Shown one piece after another: positions 1-5,981 of a stretch of DNA of 8,005 nucleotides (positions within the stretch are counted from its first letter, which is position 1; every line of letters begins with the position of its first letter). The notes beneath the pieces are model-generated. The model was given only the letters and a program-made list of their open reading frames with translations, was not told where the DNA came from and made no database searches. A program made the translations under genes and the position numbers. Source of the DNA: Halanaerobiaceae bacterium (GTDB lineage Bacteria > Bacillota > Halanaerobiia > Halanaerobiales > Halarsenatibacteraceae); the NCBI GenBank assembly GCA_003554685.1, contig PWHA01000172.1, forward strand, positions 1 to 8,005. The letters are read 5' to 3'.

Positions 1-2
1 AA

Positions 3-260
3 TATGAGGGAACAAGAGCAAATTTAATTTCAAAAATAAAGAACACAAGAACCCCTTTACATCTTGACTTTGGAACAGGAGATACAGTAATACCTCCGGT
101 GAAAAAATTAAAACTGCCTGTGATATTATCTGATTTCCAGCAGCCAGAACTACTCGTTTACAGTTTAGAAACAGTTATGCCGGTGCGGGCGTATCTGGTC
201 GGTACCGGGTTCCCTGACGAAATTCGACAAAAAAAGCAACGAGAAAAAGGTGAATATTGA
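3..260 (+). pseudogene. AbiEii-family nucleotidyltransferase toxin, truncated remnant (5' end outside the window)
   Basis: Reading from position 3, the frame is open from the window edge to a TGA at 258-260 and gives 85 residues. About the first 60 resemble the middle of AbiEii/DUF1814 proteins, the nucleotidyltransferase toxin of type IV abortive-infection systems: a YEGTRANLI strand, KNTRTPLHLDFGTGD, a VIPP turn, then SDFQQPELLVYSLETV. In the family the SLET segment is normally followed by an AEK motif and a long helical C-terminal region. Here the sequence changes abruptly after ETV to an unrelated basic tail and stops about 25 residues later. I infer a gene cut at its 3' side by deletion or recombination. 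The N-terminal nucleotidyltransferase motif would lie before the window and cannot be judged. No AbiEi antitoxin gene is visible. The family call is from recalled family patterns, so it is good but not certain. Confidence 0.6.
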
Positions 261-449
261 AGTGTGACTGCTGCCCTCACTGGCGAAAAAATTTCGCTGA
301 CGGGGGCTGTTTTGCTAATACCGGCTATTTAAATAAAGCACCTCAAGTTCCGCAAACAGCTCTCGGCAAGCCAGAGCCATTCCTTAAGATTTTATTGCTT
401 GGCATGCAGGAATTAGCCTGAGAGAAGAGAATTAAATACAGGAGTTACA

Positions 450-482
450 CAGGATTTACAGTAGTTACAGCAGTTAATCCTG
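450..482. repeat. Inverted repeat CAGGATT / AATCCTG with TTACAG-rich loop
   Basis: CAGGATT at 450-456 and AATCCTG at 476-482 are exact reverse complements separated by 19 nt containing repeated TTACAG-like words. The composition recalls short AGGATTTACAGG-type repeats scattered in many environmental bacterial genomes (from memory). No T-run follows, so it is not a normal intrinsic terminator. Confidence 0.4.
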
Positions 483-569
483 ATTTCATAAGGCTAGCAG
501 TCAGAAGTTTAAAGAGATTAACAACCAGAAGAGGGTAGCAATAAATTGAATATTGTTATCCTTTTTTGT

Positions 570-581
570 TTTGCCGGCAAA
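570..581. promoter_or_regulatory. Perfect 12-bp palindrome TTTGCCGGCAAA, possible operator
   Basis: The palindrome is exact and lies just upstream of the epimerase Shine-Dalgarno site, in the leader of that gene. Its position would suit a repressor site or a small RNA hairpin, but no promoter boxes can be assigned around it, so the role is inference. Confidence 0.3.
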
Positions 582-590
582 TTCACTGAT

Positions 591-596
591 AGGAGG
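591..596 (+). promoter_or_regulatory. Ribosome binding site AGGAGG of the epimerase gene
   Basis: A perfect AGGAGG core lies 8 nt before the ATG at 605 and fixes that start. Confidence 0.85.
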
Positions 597-604
597 CCAA
601 AAAT

Positions 605-1522
605 ATGAGTATTCTGGTAACCGGTGGCGCTGGATTTATCGGCTCCCATATTGTTGACAGCTTGCTGGAGCAGGGCCAGCAGGTGCTGGTGGTAGATAAT
701 CTCAGCAGCGGCCGACGGGAGAATCTCAATCCCAAAGCCGAATTCTATCAGCTTGACATCACCTCTTCTGAACTGGAAGATATTTTTCGTCAGGAAAAAA
801 TCGCGGCCATCATCCACCAGGCAGCCCAGATCGATGTTGAAAGTTCCTTCCAGGACCCAATCTCTGATGCTAAAAATAACATCCAGGGCAGTCTCAGGCT
901 GCTGGAGCTGGCCCGCAAATATGAAGTTAAAAAAATTCTCTACGCCTCTTCGGCTGCCGTCTACGGGGACCCGGAAGAAACGGAACTGCCCCTGCAGGAG
1001 GAGAGCCCGATTGAGCCGCTGGCTCCCTATGGCGCCAGCAAGCATGCCGTTGAGCACTACCTGAAAATTTACCACCAGCAGTACGGACTGTCCTATGCAG
1101 TTCTGCGCTATGCCAATGTCTACGGTCCCCGCCAGGATGCCAGAGGAGAGGGCGGAGTCGTTGCCATCTTTGCCAGCCAGCTGCAGGCAGGAGAGAGGCC
1201 GGTTATTCACGGTGATGGCTCGCAGACCAGAGACTTTATCTATGTCGGCGATGTCGCCCGGGCCAACCGTAAGGCCCTGACTCAGGCTGAAGAGGGCATC
1301 TATAACATCAGCAGCGGAGCAGAAGTTAGCATCAATAAACTCTGGCAGACCATGAAGGAGCTCGCTGAGAGAGAGATAGAACCAAAAAGGGGTCCTGCCC
1401 GTCCCGGTGATATCTCCAGAAGTGTTCTGGCTAACAGCAGAGCCCGGAAAGAACTGGACTGGCAGCCCGAAGTCGAGCTGGCCGAAGGGTTAGCTGCCAC
1501 ACTAAAGTATTATCAGCCCTGA
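605..1522 (+). CDS. NAD-dependent sugar-nucleotide epimerase/dehydratase, GalE-like extended SDR
   Basis: A cytoplasmic enzyme of the extended short-chain dehydrogenase family, most likely a UDP-glucose/UDP-GlcNAc 4-epimerase type. The Rossmann nucleotide loop TGGAGFIGS is at residues 6-14 and an acidic residue after strand 2 (VVDN, 29-32) suits NAD binding. HQAAQ (71-75) is the usual HxAA stretch, SSAAVYG (115-121) carries the catalytic Ser, and YGASK (142-146) is the YxxxK catalytic pair. NVYGPRQ (171-177) and GDGSQTRDFIYVGDVA (203-218) are typical of the substrate-binding half. At 305 residues it is the short form common in Firmicutes and archaea and looks complete. It is separated from the next gene by a strong promoter, so it need not share its operon. 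Exact substrate cannot be read from sequence: UDP-Glc/Gal, UDP-GlcNAc/GalNAc or a related dehydratase are all possible, and I give no gene symbol. Confidence 0.92.
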   Translation: MSILVTGGAGFIGSHIVDSLLEQGQQVLVVDNLSSGRRENLNPKAEFYQLDITSSELEDIFRQEKIAAIIHQAAQIDVESSFQDPISDAKNNIQGSLRLLELARKYEVKKILYASSAAVYGDPEETELPLQEESPIEPLAPYGASKHAVEHYLKIYHQQYGLSYAVLRYANVYGPRQDARGEGGVVAIFASQLQAGERPVIHGDGSQTRDFIYVGDVARANRKALTQAEEGIYNISSGAEVSINKLWQTMKELAEREIEPKRGPARPGDISRSVLANSRARKELDWQPEVELAEGLAATLKYYQP

Positions 1523-1552
1523 ACACAAACCGTCCGAAAATTTAATAAAAGT

Positions 1553-1582
1553 TTCACAAACACCCTTGACAACCATTGTGAA
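1553..1582. promoter_or_regulatory. Inverted repeat TTCACAA-N16-TTGTGAA, candidate operator over the -35 box
   Basis: The two 7-bp arms (1553-1559 and 1576-1582) are exact reverse complements and their centre falls inside the TTGACA box of the promoter driving the ROK gene. A dimeric regulator bound here would compete with RNA polymerase. The adjacent ROK protein is the obvious candidate, giving autoregulation (inference). Confidence 0.45.
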
Positions 1583-1594
1583 TTTTTTTATAAT
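1566..1594 (+). promoter_or_regulatory. Consensus sigma-A promoter of the ROK / glycosidase operon
   Basis: TTGACA at 1566-1571 and TATAAT at 1589-1594 both match the consensus exactly and are separated by exactly 17 bp with a T-rich spacer end. Transcription would begin around 1600, leaving an 80-nt A/T-rich leader before the ROK start codon. This is the only full-consensus promoter I find in the window. Confidence 0.85.
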
Positions 1595-1617
1595 AAAACC
1601 AGTTAATAAAGCTACTT

Positions 1618-1660
1618 AATTAAATCATTTAACAAAAAGGAATTAAATCATTTAAAAAAG
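1618..1660 (+). repeat. Direct repeat of a 15-bp leader segment, period 23
   Basis: AATTAAATCATTTAA occurs at 1618-1632 and again at 1641-1655, each followed by an A-run ending in AAAGG. The leader of the ROK gene therefore carries a recent tandem duplication including a weak ribosome-binding-like AAAAGG. Confidence 0.75.
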
Positions 1661-1679
1661 GAAACAAAAGGAAAATACC

Positions 1680-2840
1680 ATGTCAAATAAAGCCAAAAAA
1701 ATCTATTTTAAAGACATCTACAACACCATCTACTACCAGCAGCCGGTGACCAAGTCCAAGCTGGCCGAGCGGCTCGATGTCTCGCTGGCAGCTGTTTCCA
1801 GCTATGTTAATGAGCTGGAAAACTCCGGTATTATCAGCTGTCAGGGCAAAATAGCTTCTCAGGGCGGTCGGAAGCCCCTGAGCTACAGCATCAACCCTGA
1901 ATACCGCTACATAATCGGCATCAATCTCCGTTCCAGCCATTTCTATATTTACCTGCTGGACCTCAAAGCTGAACTTCTCGACAGCAGAATTATCGATATC
2001 GAATCCTCCCGCTTTTTCAATTACTGCGACAGCCTGGATCAGGCAATCCGCCAGCTTCTTGAAAAAAATCAGCTGGAAGCGGACAGGATAGCTGGTATCG
2101 GCATCAGCCTTTCCGGGATAACCGATGCCGCCAACAAGGTGGTCAGCTGGTCCAAGGAGCTGGACTGGCAGGATCAGCCCCTGGCCTCCAGCCTGGAGCT
2201 GCAGCTCGGGATTCCGGTCTATGTTGAGACCGATGTCAGAGTTTATGCCCGGAACACCCTGAAGCCCAGCATTAAAAAAAATGACAGCCGGAAAAATATC
2301 GCAGCAGTCATCTATTTCAGCCAGGGTATCGGACTGGCCCTGGTAATCCATAATGAAATTCTTCAGGGTTACACCAACCGGGCCGGTGACAACAGATTTT
2401 TTGTTTCCAAGAGCGGTGAGCTGGTTGACATTATCCACAACAATGAATACATCAAACAGATGAATAAAAAACCCTACTATAATTATCTGCAAAACGAGGA
2501 AGAGATTACCCGGATTAAAGCTAAGTATCAGCAGTATGTCAGTGATAACCCCGGAATTGAAGAGGAACTTAATCGCTATACTACCAGAATTGCTGAAATG
2601 ATGACTGCCATTACCAACTTAATCAATCCCCGGGAGATCTTTCTAGCCGGAAACGTATTTGACTACAACGATTTGATCTTTCAGGAGGTCAGGGATAAAT
2701 TTGCCGACCGGGCCGATCAGGTCTTTCATCTGCCTGAGGTCAGCCGGCATTATGAAAAACCCCTGGAACGGGGAATAGCCCGGATGATTATTGAGAAATC
2801 ATTGAGTGCGGGGATCTGGTGGCAGCAGCAAAATCATTGA
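1680..2840 (+). CDS. ROK-family (XylR/NagC-type) transcriptional regulator, divergent
   Basis: A DNA-binding sugar-responsive regulator. Residues about 8-70 form a winged helix: the helix-turn-helix covers PVTKSKLAERLDVSLAAVS (22-40) and the wing carries GGRKP (62-66), a hallmark of ROK repressors. The rest is an actin-fold ROK domain: IIGINLRSS (78-86) stands where kinases have DxGGT, GIGISLSGITD (139-149), IPVYVETD (178-185) and NPREIFLAGN (316-325). Two family features are degraded: the phosphate loop glycines are missing, and the expected zinc site (CxCGxxGC with a preceding His) is absent; the matching stretch around residues 234-250 reads AGDNRFF and has no Cys. It is thus a regulator without kinase activity, perhaps with altered inducer binding. 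The ATG at 1680 is preceded by AAAGG (1667-1671). It shares a transcript with the glycosidase gene 15 nt downstream and probably controls the sugar-uptake genes (inference). Confidence 0.9.
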   Translation: MSNKAKKIYFKDIYNTIYYQQPVTKSKLAERLDVSLAAVSSYVNELENSGIISCQGKIASQGGRKPLSYSINPEYRYIIGINLRSSHFYIYLLDLKAELLDSRIIDIESSRFFNYCDSLDQAIRQLLEKNQLEADRIAGIGISLSGITDAANKVVSWSKELDWQDQPLASSLELQLGIPVYVETDVRVYARNTLKPSIKKNDSRKNIAAVIYFSQGIGLALVIHNEILQGYTNRAGDNRFFVSKSGELVDIIHNNEYIKQMNKKPYYNYLQNEEEITRIKAKYQQYVSDNPGIEEELNRYTTRIAEMMTAITNLINPREIFLAGNVFDYNDLIFQEVRDKFADRADQVFHLPEVSRHYEKPLERGIARMIIEKSLSAGIWWQQQNH

Positions 2841-2855
2841 AATAGGAGAATAGTC

Positions 2856-4430
2856 ATGCAGCTAACTGAAAAACTTGCCGGTCAATCAACTCAATCAACA
2901 GATCTTGCTCACGGCAGGAAGAATCGTAAGGACGGAAGTTTCTTTACCTACGTGGATCTGGCCATCAATTCCAGTTCCTGCCTGCATTTTCACCAGTTTG
3001 ATAATCCCTCCCGGGATGGGCTTGCCTGTATTGCCAGGATGCTTTCAGCCCGGGATAGGATCTGCAGCCAGCAGGTCCGGGAAATGTTAATTCTCTGGAA
3101 AGGATACCATCAGAGCCGGAAACTGCCGGAGCCCCTGCCTGCTCCGGATTCCAGCGTAATCTGTTTTTCTCTAAATGCAGCGATAAACTATTATTTGCTC
3201 GAGGTTTTCCAGCGCAATAATTTCACAATCCAGGAAGGACAGCTTAAAATAAGCAAAACTGGCGATGAACTTACCCGCCGGGCAGCCTGCTTCAGCCAGC
3301 GGTTAGCTAGGGAGAAACGGCTGCTGCTTCACTGCCAGACTGCTGCTGCCGGTGAGGGCTCAGCCTCCCTGAAATTGCAGGAATTCAAGCCGGAGCGGGA
3401 TTTTCTGGGAGTCGGCCCGCTGGATTTTCCCTCCCGGCTGGCCTCAACCCGCAATTTCCCCCTGGTATTTAATTCCAGCTTTTTTCTGCTGGAGCTGGCA
3501 GACCACCTTAACCCCTTTTCATTGCTGGGAGAGCATTATAATTTATTGATCCGGGATTCAGTGATTGAGAGTCCGGCTATTTACCGTCGGGCTGCTCTGG
3601 TGAGCTCACCCGATCAGCAGTGGCAGCTGATAAAGCCCGGCATTCAGGACTTTGTGATCAGGCTGGGCGATAAATTCTACGACCTCCAGGATTTTTCTTT
3701 AAATAAATTAAGCACCCATTCAATTTATAACCGGCTTTTTGGTTTGAAGGAGAAGGGTTATACCTCTTCCCGCACCCCGGAGCAGCCCGGTTCCTGTCAT
3801 CTCATTATTATCGGACGGGACCTGGTTGGTTATGCTCCCGAGGGCGGGGCACCCATTCCCCAAAACGGCTTTGTGCTGGCCCTGCCAGCCAGAGAGCTCA
3901 ATCCTGAAGAAGCAGCCGCTCAAAGGATTAATTATCACTTTGCTTCTGGAGCTCAATACCATCAGGGAATTCAGGCCGGCCCCGCTCTGGTGACCGGGGG
4001 CCGCAGGGTGCTCAGGCCAGAATCGCTGGAGGAGGAGGAGTTCTTCTCGGCTGAGGCAGTAGGCCAGCCCGGAGACTGCGGAGTGGTGCCTACCGATTAT
4101 GCCGCCGATGTTGACAGGACCAGGGCTGCCCGTCTGCTGCTGGGGGTTAAGGATAATGGCAACCTGGGCCTGCTGGGGGTGGAAGGAGTTTCTCTGGCGG
4201 TAAAAAATGGGGAAGAAGACTGCTCCTCAGGTGCAACGCTGAAAGAGCTGGCTGATCTGGCTGTCAGCAGAGGCTATCAGAGGGCAATCAATCTGGATGG
4301 AGGTGGTTCCACAAATATAATTTATCATGGTCAACCTTTAATTAAATCTGCTGGTTTGATGGGCTGTGAGCACAACGAGGGCTTTGCCGGAGAACGCATG
4401 GTGCCGGTGGTAGGGCTTCTCAATCAATAA
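2856..4430 (+). CDS. Phosphodiester glycosidase (NAGPA domain) protein with unknown N-terminal half
   Basis: A 524-residue protein whose C-terminal part, from about residue 313 to the end, has the pattern of NAGPA/DUF2233 phosphodiester alpha-glycosidases, enzymes that release sugars from sugar-1-phosphodiesters. Visible are IPQNGFVLALP (334-344), the QAGPALVTGG turn (373-382), RTRAARLLLGV (421-431), TLKELADLAVSRG (461-473), the signature INLDGGGSTN (478-487) and ERMVPVVG (513-520). Residues 1 to about 310 match nothing I recognise; they hold a Cys/His-containing segment near 42-46. No signal peptide or membrane segment is present, whereas bacterial members are often exported, so this one should work in the cytoplasm. 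The ATG at 2856 follows AGGAGA (2844-2849) by 6 nt, and the gap to the ROK gene is 15 nt, indicating one operon. The likely role is cleaving an imported sugar phosphodiester (inference); true substrate unknown. Confidence 0.8.
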   Translation: MQLTEKLAGQSTQSTDLAHGRKNRKDGSFFTYVDLAINSSSCLHFHQFDNPSRDGLACIARMLSARDRICSQQVREMLILWKGYHQSRKLPEPLPAPDSSVICFSLNAAINYYLLEVFQRNNFTIQEGQLKISKTGDELTRRAACFSQRLAREKRLLLHCQTAAAGEGSASLKLQEFKPERDFLGVGPLDFPSRLASTRNFPLVFNSSFFLLELADHLNPFSLLGEHYNLLIRDSVIESPAIYRRAALVSSPDQQWQLIKPGIQDFVIRLGDKFYDLQDFSLNKLSTHSIYNRLFGLKEKGYTSSRTPEQPGSCHLIIIGRDLVGYAPEGGAPIPQNGFVLALPARELNPEEAAAQRINYHFASGAQYHQGIQAGPALVTGGRRVLRPESLEEEEFFSAEAVGQPGDCGVVPTDYAADVDRTRAARLLLGVKDNGNLGLLGVEGVSLAVKNGEEDCSSGATLKELADLAVSRGYQRAINLDGGGSTNIIYHGQPLIKSAGLMGCEHNEGFAGERMVPVVGLLNQ

Positions 4431-4514
4431 TTATTAGCATCTCAAACAGCACTTAATCCTTCTGATTGCAACATGAATAGTACTTAAACTTTTGGCTGGA
4501 GAAACACAAGGAAA

Positions 4515-4574
4515 ATGGGTTTTTCAGAATATAGTCAAAGATTAAATTCAATCACAATTAAAGGGGGAAAATAA
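4515..4574 (+). CDS. Possible 19-codon leader peptide before the binding-protein gene
   Basis: ATG at 4515 opens a 19-codon frame (MGFSEYSQRL...) closing with TAA at 4572-4574, one base before the TTG start of the binding-protein gene. The AAGGA before it is only 2 nt from the ATG, too close for good initiation, though a GGAG lies 13 nt away. The binding gene's Shine-Dalgarno site is inside this frame, so translation of the leader would cross it and could couple the two. It shows no run of a single regulatory codon. It may be chance. Confidence 0.2.
   Translation: MGFSEYSQRLNSITIKGGK
4561..4567 (+). promoter_or_regulatory. Ribosome binding site AAGGGGG deciding a TTG start
   Basis: AAGGGGG lies 8 nt before the TTG at 4576. 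No ATG in the correct frame is placed before the signal peptide, and the TTG gives a perfect signal-peptide N-terminus (MKKSLLVL), so the TTG is the start. Confidence 0.8.
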
Positions 4575-4575
4575 T

Positions 4576-5856
4576 TTGAAGAAAAGTTTACTGGTTTTAA
4601 CGGTTCTGGCAATCTGCCTGATGGTGGCTGCTGTTCCTGTTTTTGCTGAATCTCTGACCTTAAGGTACTTCATGTGGGATCCGGAATTTCAGGATGCTGA
4701 GCTGGAGCTGATCTCTCTCTACGAGGAAGAGAACCCCGGGATAGAGATCGATTTTACCGCCATGAATCCTGAAAATTACTGGCCTAACCTGGCTTCCATG
4801 GCTGCTGCTGAACAGCTGCCGGATGTTTTTAACATGTCAACCGGGTATCTGGAAGAATGGGCAGAAGAGGGTCGTCTGCTGAGTCTGGAAGACTTTGTGG
4901 CAGAAAATATTACTGAAGATGAATATTTCACCGAGGTTTTCACGGCCGTCAGATATCCTGATGAAGATGGCGAGCTCCATGCTATGCCCTATGCATGGGT
5001 AACTCCGGTTTTGTATTATAATAAGGATATGTTTGATGCTGCTGGAGTTGATTATCCCGACGATGACTGGACCTGGGATGATTTTACTGAGGCTGCCATT
5101 GCCCTCAATAATCCTCCTGAATCATATGGTTTTTGGTGGTACGGCCGTTACACCCATGTTGAACCCTGGATCTATGCCAACGGTGGACAGGTTTTAAATG
5201 AGGACCGGACCAGAGTGGAGCTTGACTCTGCCGCCCGGGAAGCGCTGCAGTTTTTAGATGAGCTTGCCAATGAGCATGGTGTTTCACCCGAACCGGCTAT
5301 GATGGAGGGTATCAGACAGCAGGATGTCTTCCCTCTGCAGCAGGCAGCTATGTGGGTTGACGGCTCCTGGATGGTCGAGGAAGTCCGCAGTGTAGTAGAT
5401 GGTGAATTTGACTGGGGTATTGCCAAGGTTCCTGCCGGACCCTCGGCTGAGGACAAGGGTTATTACTCCTATGTCTGGCCTGACTCCATTGCGATTTCAG
5501 CTGATACTGAGAAAGTGGAAGAGTCTATGGACTTCCTGGAATTTCTGGTAAGTGAAGATCGGCCTCTGGATAGCTATATGGCCGGCAAAGTTCCCATTTA
5601 TCAGCCTCTGGCTGAGACTGAAGAATGGCTGCAGCCCGATAAATCTCCCGGTAATCTGGAGATTATCCTGGAACTGGGCGAAATGGAAACAAGAAATACC
5701 TTCACCCAGGGATGGGGCGAATGGCGTGGTTATGTTGAAGGTGCCGGCATGGAAGGCGAATTAAACCGGGTGGCCAACGGCGATCAGACCCTGGAGGAAG
5801 CAATTGAAAGATTTACCGAACACAGCAATGACGTGCTCTCCCGCTATTATGACTGA
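4576..5856 (+). CDS. Sugar ABC transporter substrate-binding protein (family 1, MalE/UgpB-like)
   Basis: The extracytoplasmic receptor of a sugar ABC importer; it captures the substrate and delivers it to the two permeases encoded downstream. A Sec signal peptide is plain: KK at 2-3, hydrophobic core LLVLTVLAICLMVAAV, and a VFA cleavage site before Glu25. There is no lipobox (Cys14 is preceded by Ile and lies mid-core), so it is probably soluble in a periplasm. The mature part shows a family-1 solute-binding pattern: LRYFMWDPEF at the start, then LISLYEEENPGIEIDF, LPDVFNMSTGYLEEW, MPYAWVTPVLYYNKDMFDAAG, WTWDDFTEAA and AAMWVDGSWMVEEV. Many Trp and Tyr suit a carbohydrate ligand. Length, 426 residues, is normal. 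It is strikingly acidic (about 88 Asp/Glu to 21 Lys/Arg by hand count), as in exported proteins of halophiles. The start is TTG. A 723-nt repeat-bearing gap separates it from its permease genes, which is unusual. The exact sugar cannot be told. Confidence 0.93.
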   Translation: MKKSLLVLTVLAICLMVAAVPVFAESLTLRYFMWDPEFQDAELELISLYEEENPGIEIDFTAMNPENYWPNLASMAAAEQLPDVFNMSTGYLEEWAEEGRLLSLEDFVAENITEDEYFTEVFTAVRYPDEDGELHAMPYAWVTPVLYYNKDMFDAAGVDYPDDDWTWDDFTEAAIALNNPPESYGFWWYGRYTHVEPWIYANGGQVLNEDRTRVELDSAAREALQFLDELANEHGVSPEPAMMEGIRQQDVFPLQQAAMWVDGSWMVEEVRSVVDGEFDWGIAKVPAGPSAEDKGYYSYVWPDSIAISADTEKVEESMDFLEFLVSEDRPLDSYMAGKVPIYQPLAETEEWLQPDKSPGNLEIILELGEMETRNTFTQGWGEWRGYVEGAGMEGELNRVANGDQTLEEAIERFTEHSNDVLSRYYD

Positions 5857-5981
5857 AACTCCGAGGTTAGGTAAGAGTTCAGGTTCAGATTAGAGTTAAG
5901 GTGAGAGATCCGCTAAAAAATAAGGTGAAATATCAGACAAGAGATTAGCTAAAGCAAACTAGTGATGATAGATAAAAATCA

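Larger units (their letters stand above)
261..604. other. Gene-free stretch with small dyads before the epimerase gene
   Basis: I see no convincing gene or consensus promoter in these 344 bases. The stretch holds a compact dyad at 283-297 (GCGAAA, 3 nt, TTTCGC), a 7-bp inverted repeat at 450-482 (CAGGATT and AATCCTG around a TTACAG-rich loop) and a perfect 12-bp palindrome at 570-581. It lies between a broken defence gene and an intact epimerase gene and may be a remnant of rearranged accessory DNA (inference). Confidence 0.5.
4431..4575 (+). other. Leader between the glycosidase and binding-protein genes
   Basis: There is no clear terminator or consensus promoter here. A TATAGT at 4530-4535 could be a -10 box, but nothing like TTGACA sits 16-18 bp before it. 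A 16-bp word at 4501-4516 matches the ROK gene's ribosome-binding leader (1661-1676) in 15 positions. A short open frame (4515-4574) occupies the end of this leader. Confidence 0.45.

Noticed and set aside
518..1210. 230-codon open frame on the minus strand
   Set aside because: It lies antisense to the clear epimerase gene, has no recognisable domain and arises from the codon bias of the real gene.
1683..2492. 269-codon open frame on the minus strand
   Set aside because: It is antisense to the ROK gene, which has a proper wing, helix-turn-helix and promoter; the antisense protein matches no family I know.
4507..4535. Promoter with TATAGT for the binding-protein gene
   Set aside because: No acceptable -35 box lies 16-18 bp upstream, so it is only noted.
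4609..4620. Lipoprotein signal at Cys14 of the binding protein
   Set aside because: The residue before Cys is Ile, not Gly, Ala or Ser, the Cys lies inside the hydrophobic core, and a good VFA cleavage site follows.
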